A stretch of DNA of 10,714 nucleotides from an uncultured Bacilli bacterium (GTDB lineage Bacteria > Bacillota_I > Bacilli_A > RF39 > UBA660). The notes below the pieces were generated by a model, which saw only the letters and a list, made by a program, of their open reading frames with translations, was not told the origin of the DNA and did no database searches. A program made the position numbers and the translations under genes. Numbering within the stretch: the stretch's first letter is position 1; each line of letters starts with the position of its first letter. The DNA lies in assembly GCA_947623855.1 (NCBI GenBank), contig CANQHW010000030.1, positions 1 to 10,714 of the forward strand. The letters run 5' to 3'. Shown here in pieces: positions 5,862 through 10,714 of the stretch.

Positions 5862-7802
5862 CTATTCTTCTTCTGTACTTTTTACTTCATAAACCCCTTC
5901 ACTGCCATCAATAAAGTAAAAAATATTACTATGTTCTAAATCATTATCTAACTTTCCTGTAATAGCATTTAAAGCCATCCCTACGACATTTTCCGGTTTT
6001 TGATACCAAGTAACTTCTCTATCTTTTTCATAAGCTTCTACCGTCTCAACCCACATATTTTTCGAAATATTTCCCAGTTTATTTTCCACTGCTCGATTAT
6101 CATCATATCCATTCCATACCATCATCATAATATCTGGATTATATCCAACCATATAACAATCTGTTCCTGTTGTTCCCGTTTTCACTGCATACTTTCTTGA
6201 AATCTTTCCCGCAATACTTAATACTGTAGGAGTATTATAATCGATAAAAGCTGAATTATAAGTACTAGTTAACATCTCATTTAATATATAAACATAACTA
6301 GGTTCTAATACCAAATTATCCTTCTTTTTCTTTTCATATAAAACGTGTCCCTCTAAATCTTCCACTCTTGTAATAAAAGATATCTCCCTTTTATAACCGC
6401 CACTGGCTAAAGTTGTATAAGCATTAGCATAATCTAACATTGATAACTCGACAGTTCCTAAAGGTAGGGATACAATCGGATCTAAACTCTTTCTAATCCC
6501 CATCTTCTTTGCGGTATCTACTAATACTTCCTCTCCTAAAAACAAATGTGTCTTCACTGCATAAATATTATCACTATATGATATCGCGGCCGCCATTGTA
6601 ATATTTTGATTCCCATATTTTCCATTATAATTTTCCGGACTATAAGTTTGATTATTAGCAAAAACAAAGTTTGTTGGTTCACTTAAAAAAGTACTTGAAG
6701 ATGTCATTCCATTTTCTAAGGCCGCATAATAAAGTAGCGGTTTCATCGTACTTCCCACTTGTCTTTCCGCATCAATTGCTCTATTATACTGACTTTTTGC
6801 ATAATCTACTCCCCCAATTAACCCTAACACATTTCCGGTTTTAGGATCGATCGCCACACTCGCAACTTGTAAATCTTCGGTATCTTGCATTTCCTTTACC
6901 ATAGCTTCTTCCATCGTTTTTTGAGTGTCCATATCTAATGAAGTATAAATCTTTAATCCCCCTGTTTCAATTAACGAATCTGGTACACTATCTAAAGTAT
7001 GCAACTCATCATAAACCGCATCTTGATAATACATCAAAGTTTGTAAATTATTTTCACTCTTCTTTCCATAAATACTTACTTCTTCCTTAAATAAATTATT
7101 ATATTCTTCTTCACTTAACTTTTTATTTTTAACCATTGCTTTTGCTACTATTAAAGCTCTTTCTTTCGCTGCTTCATATGAAGTCACCGGATTAAAGTAA
7201 TACGGACTTTTCGGAATTCCTGCTAAAATAAGTGCTTCTTCTAAAGTAACATCTTTTGCACTCTTATTAAAATAATAATTCGCCGCATTCTCTATTCCAT
7301 AATTCCCCTGTCCATAATTAATTGTATTTAAATAACCTTCTAATATTTTATCTTTATCATAATGGACCTCTAACTTTAAAGTAAGCCATGCTTCCTCAAT
7401 CTTTCTACTCCACTTCTTATCAAAATCTAAATATAAATTTTTAATATATTGTTGCGATATCGTCGAAGCACCCGCTACGATCTCTCTATTTGCTAAATTA
7501 CTAAAAAAAACTTTAATAATTCTTAAATAATCAAACCCATTATGTTTATAAAAGTTTTTATCTTCAACACTAATCACAGCATCAATAATATATGGACTAA
7601 CATCTTCTAAATCAACCCATCTACTAGAAGAAGACCCTTGATAAACTAAATTTTCTTTTCCATCATAAATATAAAAATGTCCCGAATTTTTAATATCTAA
7701 CGTTGGAGCAAAATAAGCACATACATATAAACTTGCTAAACTTATTAAAAAAATTATCAAAAGGACTAGACAAATCTTATAAAATCTCTTAAAATGTTTC
7801 AC
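5862..7802 (-). CDS. pbp1A: Class A penicillin-binding protein (PBP1A type), bifunctional glycosyltransferase/transpeptidase
   Basis: Polymerises lipid II into glycan strands and cross-links the peptides on the outer face of the membrane. A short basic N-terminus leads into one membrane helix (about 9-32) as a non-cleaved anchor. The GT51 domain (about 60-230) has EDKNFYKHNG (80-89, catalytic Glu80), GASTISQQ (111-118), RKIEEAW (133-139) and KDKILEGYLN (150-159, Glu155). The transpeptidase domain (about 310-600) has all three penicillin-binding motifs: STMK with Ser351, SDN (410-412) and KTG (541-543). At 646 residues it is at the short end of the family, with a reduced tail. The start is GTG: the ATG seven bases upstream is out of frame and soon meets a stop; a GGTGAT lies 5 bases before the GTG. 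The gene is a single unit convergent with ORF6N and divergent from the argS operon. Both enzymatic sites look intact. Confidence 0.95.
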   Translation of the reverse strand: MKHFKRFYKICLVLLIIFLISLASLYVCAYFAPTLDIKNSGHFYIYDGKENLVYQGSSSSRWVDLEDVSPYIIDAVISVEDKNFYKHNGFDYLRIIKVFFSNLANREIVAGASTISQQYIKNLYLDFDKKWSRKIEEAWLTLKLEVHYDKDKILEGYLNTINYGQGNYGIENAANYYFNKSAKDVTLEEALILAGIPKSPYYFNPVTSYEAAKERALIVAKAMVKNKKLSEEEYNNLFKEEVSIYGKKSENNLQTLMYYQDAVYDELHTLDSVPDSLIETGGLKIYTSLDMDTQKTMEEAMVKEMQDTEDLQVASVAIDPKTGNVLGLIGGVDYAKSQYNRAIDAERQVGSTMKPLLYYAALENGMTSSSTFLSEPTNFVFANNQTYSPENYNGKYGNQNITMAAAISYSDNIYAVKTHLFLGEEVLVDTAKKMGIRKSLDPIVSLPLGTVELSMLDYANAYTTLASGGYKREISFITRVEDLEGHVLYEKKKKDNLVLEPSYVYILNEMLTSTYNSAFIDYNTPTVLSIAGKISRKYAVKTGTTGTDCYMVGYNPDIMMMVWNGYDDNRAVENKLGNISKNMWVETVEAYEKDREVTWYQKPENVVGMALNAITGKLDNDLEHSNIFYFIDGSEGVYEVKSTEEE

Positions 7803-7827
7803 GAGACATCACCATACTCTTAGTATG

Positions 7828-7860
7828 TAAAGAAATAAATAATTTATAATTATTTCTTTA
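7828..7860. repeat. Inverted repeat between the divergent PBP and DUF1934-argS genes
   Basis: TAAAGAAATAA (7828-7838) and TTATTTCTTTA (7850-7860) form a perfect 11-bp inverted repeat around an 11-base AT-rich centre. It sits just upstream of the -10 box for the rightward genes and in the expected promoter region of the leftward PBP gene. It could be an operator shared by both, though base composition makes chance palindromes common. Confidence 0.5.
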
Positions 7861-7867
7861 AGTCTTA

Positions 7868-7876
7868 TGTTATAAT
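7868..7876 (+). promoter_or_regulatory. Extended -10 promoter of the DUF1934-like/argS/rpoE/prfA operon
   Basis: TGTTATAAT (7868-7876) is an extended -10 element (TGn followed by TATAAT). At 17-base spacing the -35 region (about 7848-7853) is poor, as is common with extended -10 promoters. The start point, near 7883, would leave about 16 bases of leader, with AAGGA at 7885-7889. Confidence 0.65.
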
Positions 7877-7898
7877 TAATAATCAAGGAATGGGATTT

Positions 7899-8246
7899 AT
7901 GGAAAAAGATCTACCATATACATTAACTATTACTTCTAAAGACTTTAATATCGTAGAAGAAGTCTTAGTTAATATATCTGCACATTGTTATTCATTTTAT
8001 TATGATAATACTTTAAATAAAATAACTATTACCAATAATTTAATATACGAACGTGATAATAATGCGTATTACTTTAAATTAGATTCCCATAATAAAGAAT
8101 GCTCTTATCTATTTAAAGAAAAAGATCTTAATTTTGCTATTAAAGTACATTCTTGTAATTATGCCAAAAAGGATAATAATATAACCTTTACTTATAAACT
8201 AGAAAGTCAAGAAGAAGAAATAACTATTACATTAGAAAGGAAATAA
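7899..8246 (+). CDS. DUF1934 (YwiB-like) family small beta-rich protein
   Basis: 115-residue cytoplasmic protein of unknown function, rich in alternating beta-strand patterns (YTLTITSKDF near the N-terminus, NITFTYKLESQEEEITITLE at the C-terminus). This fits the small beta-barrel DUF1934 family, including B. subtilis YwiB, which is encoded next to argS. Similarity is clearest in the last strand pair; the middle is poorly conserved, so assignment rests partly on position. There is no signal peptide, membrane helix or catalytic motif. I place the start at the ATG at 7899: AAGGA at 7885-7889 is 9 bases before it, whereas the in-frame ATG at 7890 directly abuts that site. It is the first gene of the operon, 2 bases ahead of argS, so it is probably coupled to it. 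Confidence 0.6.
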   Translation: MEKDLPYTLTITSKDFNIVEEVLVNISAHCYSFYYDNTLNKITITNNLIYERDNNAYYFKLDSHNKECSYLFKEKDLNFAIKVHSCNYAKKDNNITFTYKLESQEEEITITLERK

Positions 8247-8248
8247 AT

Positions 8249-9859
8249 ATGATTGAAGAAAGTATCAAAAAATCTTTAGAAACGGCCTTAAATACTTTAG
8301 AAGTTTCTAATCAAGTTATCGAATTAACTAAACCCCAAAAAAAAGAAAATGGGGACTTTGCTACCAATATTGCTTTAAAACTTGCTAAAACTTTACAAGA
8401 TAATCCCCTAAATATTGCCAATAAAATAAAAGAAAACTTTAAATGTGATTTAGTAACTACCATCGAAGTTGCACCACCCGGATTTATTAACTTCTTTGTT
8501 AAAAAAGATTACTTACTTGATAATATTAATACTATTATTAAAGAAGGAACTAAATACGGAAGTAATACTAGTGGCAAAGGTTTAAACTACAATATTGAGT
8601 TTGTTAGTGCCAACCCTACTGGTATCCTCCATTTAGGTAATGCTCGTGGGGGCGCTTATGGGGACTCCCTTGCTCGGATTTTAAGATTTAGTGGTTATGA
8701 TGTTACCGAAGAATACTACGTTAATGATGCTGGGGTGCAAATAACTAATTTAGGTCTTTCTATTCAAGCCCGTTATCTAACCCTTTTAGGTATACCCACC
8801 GAAATTCCAGAAAATGGTTATCACGGACCTGAAATAACCGAAATTGCCAAAGACTTATACCAAGAACATAAAGATACTTTAAAAGATCAAACTCTAGATT
8901 ATTATAAAGAACTAGGTACTAATATCTTACTTGCTAAAATCAAAAAAGTTTTACAAGATTATCGTATTAATTTTGATGTCTACTCTAGTGAAAAAGAAAT
9001 TGTTAGTAAAAGTAACCTTCCTAAAATGATTAAGACAATGCAAGATAATGGCTACGCTTATGAAAGCGATGGTGCTACTTGGTTAAAATCTAGTGTTCTA
9101 GGTGATGATAAAGATCACGTCTTAATCAAAAATGATGGTAGTTATACTTACCTAGTTCCTGATATTGCTTATCATATTGATAAAATAAAAAGAGGTTATA
9201 CTAACCTAATTGATGTTTTAGGAACCGACCATCACGGTTATGTTGCACGTCTTAAAGGTTCCCTAAAAGCTTTAGGTTATAATCCTGATATCTTAGATGT
9301 TAAACTTCTCCAACTAGTTCGTCTGGTAAAAGATGGTATCGAAATTAAAATGAGTAAAAGAACCGGTAACTCTGTAAGTTTACAAGAACTAATTGATGAA
9401 GTTGGCATCAATGCCGCTCGTTATTTCTTCTCGATGCGAAGCTTAGATACCCAAATGGATTTTGACCTTGAACTTGCCAAGAAAACGTCAAATGAAAATC
9501 CCGTTTATTACGTATCTTATGCCTATGCCCGTACCTGTACTATTTTAAATTCTTATAAAAATATAAAAAATATTAATAAATACCTATACATTAACGATAT
9601 TTTATCATATAATGTTTTAGAAAAATTATATGAGTTTCCATCTGTTGTTAAAAATGCTGCTGAAAAGAAACTACCTCATTTAATAACTAACTATGTCTAT
9701 GACCTTGCTAGCAGCTTCCATCTATTGTACTCTAAAAAGAGATTCATAACTGATAATGAAGATGAAACAATGGAAAACCTTAATTTTTTAAGTGCTATCA
9801 AAATAACTATTAAAAATGCACTTGATTTAATTGGTGTCATCCCACCAGAGAAAATGTAG
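8249..9859 (+). CDS. argS: Arginyl-tRNA synthetase (class I)
   Basis: Charges tRNA-Arg with arginine using ATP; class I enzymes of this type need the tRNA for activation. Domains over 536 residues: an N-terminal additional domain that touches the tRNA elbow (about 1-85), the Rossmann catalytic core with FVSANPTGILHLGNARGG (118-135), where HLGN is the HIGH signature (128-131), DEEYYVNDAG-like tRNA/active-site segment (EEYYVNDAG, 154-162), LGTDHHGYV (324-332), KMSKRTGN as the KMSKS loop (367-374), and a C-terminal DALR anticodon-binding helical domain (about 420-536) ending LIGVIPPEKM. Length is usual. The start ATG is preceded by AAAGGAA overlapping the end of the upstream gene, only 2 bases after its stop. 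The rpoE gene follows after 14 bases. No defect seen. Confidence 0.97.
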   Translation: MIEESIKKSLETALNTLEVSNQVIELTKPQKKENGDFATNIALKLAKTLQDNPLNIANKIKENFKCDLVTTIEVAPPGFINFFVKKDYLLDNINTIIKEGTKYGSNTSGKGLNYNIEFVSANPTGILHLGNARGGAYGDSLARILRFSGYDVTEEYYVNDAGVQITNLGLSIQARYLTLLGIPTEIPENGYHGPEITEIAKDLYQEHKDTLKDQTLDYYKELGTNILLAKIKKVLQDYRINFDVYSSEKEIVSKSNLPKMIKTMQDNGYAYESDGATWLKSSVLGDDKDHVLIKNDGSYTYLVPDIAYHIDKIKRGYTNLIDVLGTDHHGYVARLKGSLKALGYNPDILDVKLLQLVRLVKDGIEIKMSKRTGNSVSLQELIDEVGINAARYFFSMRSLDTQMDFDLELAKKTSNENPVYYVSYAYARTCTILNSYKNIKNINKYLYINDILSYNVLEKLYEFPSVVKNAAEKKLPHLITNYVYDLASSFHLLYSKKRFITDNEDETMENLNFLSAIKITIKNALDLIGVIPPEKM

Positions 9860-9873
9860 AAGGAGTATTATAT

Positions 9874-10317
9874 ATGAAATTAAAAAATATTAGTGAAGAA
9901 GAACTAGAAACAATGTCTTATGATGATATTGCTTATGAAATTTTAAAAGAAACTGGTAAAAAAGCTAAAATAGCAGATCTATTTAAAAATGTATGCGAAC
10001 TACTTAATCTAAGTGATGCTGTATATGAAAATCAAATTGGGGAATTTTTCCAAGTTTTATCTACCGATCAAAGATTTACCATGTTAGATAATGGTTACTG
10101 GGATTTAAAAACCCGCCATAAATCCAATATTGTCATGGATATTGAAGAAGATGATGATGTTCCTGCTGAACTGGAAGAAGAAGAGGAAGATCTAGAAGAA
10201 AAAGAAAATGAAGATATCTTTTATGACGATAATGTTACCGATGATGACGAAGCTGAAGATGAATTAAAAGATTTAGCAATTATTGATGAAGATGATGAAT
10301 CAGCCGATTTACTATAA
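9874..10317 (+). CDS. rpoE: RNA polymerase delta subunit
   Basis: Accessory subunit of RNA polymerase found in Bacilli. It helps core recycling, increases promoter selectivity and makes transcription sensitive to the initiating nucleotide. The N-terminal HARE-HTH domain (about 8-80) shows MSYDDIAYEIL (14-24), IADLFKNV (33-40) and FFQVLSTDQRFTMLDNGYWDLKTR (58-81, the most diagnostic part). From about residue 89 the protein is an unstructured, strongly acidic tail of Asp and Glu, which in B. subtilis displaces nucleic acid from the enzyme. The 147-residue length is slightly shorter than the B. subtilis protein. AAGGAG (9860-9865) gives the start. The gene lies between argS and prfA; in Lactobacillales it is followed by pyrG instead. 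Confidence 0.93.
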   Translation: MKLKNISEEELETMSYDDIAYEILKETGKKAKIADLFKNVCELLNLSDAVYENQIGEFFQVLSTDQRFTMLDNGYWDLKTRHKSNIVMDIEEDDDVPAELEEEEEDLEEKENEDIFYDDNVTDDDEAEDELKDLAIIDEDDESADLL

Positions 10318-10330
10318 GGAGGTATAAGTT

Positions 10331-10714
10331 ATGCACGACCGCTTAGAAGCGATTAAAGAAAAATATAATGAAGTAAGTGAAAAACTAACTAATCCCGAAG
10401 TTCTAAGTAATTATAATTTACTTAAGAGTTTATCTAAAGAACAAAAAGATTTAGAAAGTATTGTTTTAAAATATGATGAACTAACTACAGCCAAGAACAA
10501 TTTAGAAGAAGCTAAAACAATGTTGAGTGATTCTGAACTAGCCGAGATGGCTAAACTAGAAATCGCCGACTTAGAAGAAAAAATTCCTAAAATTGAAGAA
10601 GAATTACAAATAATGTTAGTTCCTAAAGACCCTAATGATGGTAAAGATATCATTATGGAAATTCGGGGCGCTGCCGGTGGTGATGAAGCTAACATTTTTG
10701 CTGGAGACTTATTT
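10331..10714 (+). CDS. prfA: Peptide chain release factor 1, 3'-truncated by window edge
   Basis: RF1 recognises UAA and UAG stop codons and triggers peptide release. The frame is open from ATG 10331 to the window edge, giving 128 of about 355 residues. Visible are the N-terminal helical domain 1 (1-95, with coiled-coil character) and the start of the core: VPKDPNDGKDIIMEIRGAAGGDEA (97-120), leading into NIFAGDLF. PKDPND and the GGDEAxxFAGDL continuation mark RF1 rather than RF2. The stop-codon-reading PxT and catalytic GGQ motifs lie beyond the window. A near-perfect AAGGAGGT (10316-10323) overlaps the rpoE stop codon and is 7 bases before the ATG, so the two genes are tightly linked. With many TAA and TAG stops here, RF1 would be heavily used. 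Confidence 0.95.
   Translation, partial: MHDRLEAIKEKYNEVSEKLTNPEVLSNYNLLKSLSKEQKDLESIVLKYDELTTAKNNLEEAKTMLSDSELAEMAKLEIADLEEKIPKIEEELQIMLVPKDPNDGKDIIMEIRGAAGGDEANIFAGDLF

Noticed and set aside
6069..6082. ATTTCCC half-site within pbp1A
   Set aside because: Only the left half of the Noc site matches; coding sequence explains it.
6000..6200. Plus-strand reading frame of 66 codons
   Set aside because: Antisense to the transpeptidase domain of pbp1A; no start signals or recognisable domain.
7795..7808. parS-like TGTTTCACGAGACA at the pbp1A start
   Set aside because: It resembles the parS consensus TGTTTCACGTGAAACA but lacks two central bases and has one mismatch, so the half-sites are misphased. 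The matching half is the start codon region (GTG AAA CAT) of pbp1A, so chance is the simpler reading.
10411..10695. Minus-strand reading frame of 94 codons, Ser/Leu rich
   Set aside because: Shadow of prfA: the plus-strand frame has clear RF1 motifs and a strong ribosome binding site.
1..10714. tRNA, rRNA, CRISPR array, insertion sequence or prophage genes
   Set aside because: Read for on both strands; no cloverleaf, regular spaced repeats, transposase or phage structural gene was seen.

Overview
The window is AT-rich chromosomal DNA (clearly low GC by eye, not computed). It comes from a cell-walled, low-GC member of the Firmicutes/Bacilli, most like the uncultured gut lineages near RF39 or Erysipelotrichales. 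Reasons: the mnmG-rsmG-noc order near the replication origin; an RNA polymerase delta subunit (rpoE), typical of Bacilli; a DUF1934-argS-rpoE block as in Lactobacillales; and a bifunctional penicillin-binding protein, which rules out a wall-less mollicute. All tryptophans are TGG and no gene is interrupted by TGA, so the standard bacterial code applies. The taxonomic placement is inference.

Layout, left to right. (1) 1-2054: the 3' part of mnmG overlaps rsmG, and a hairpin terminator ends the pair. (2) 2066-3342: a free-standing AAA ATPase/DUF4143 gene with its own consensus promoter, lying in a tandemly repeated palindrome region. (3) 3356-4754: a ParB/Noc-family nucleoid occlusion-like gene with its own promoter and terminator; it encodes an unusually long Asn/Pro/Asp-rich linker. 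(4) 4764-5718: an orphan ORF6N/phospholipase-D-like gene, again with its own promoter and terminator, carrying a perfect 15-bp-arm palindrome inside its DNA-binding domain. (5) 5862-7802, minus strand: a class A PBP gene. (6) 7868-10714, plus strand: a likely operon of a DUF1934-like gene, argS, rpoE and the start of prfA.

Most of the window is housekeeping: tRNA wobble modification, 16S rRNA methylation, chromosome-linked division control, wall synthesis, tRNA charging, transcription and translation termination. The accessory content is two single-gene cassettes flanking noc (AAA/DUF4143 and ORF6N-PLD). Both families are widespread and poorly understood. No complete new multi-gene system is evident. 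The strongest unexplained signals are the palindrome inside the ORF6N gene, the double palindrome upstream of the AAA gene, and the repeated short motif in the Noc linker.
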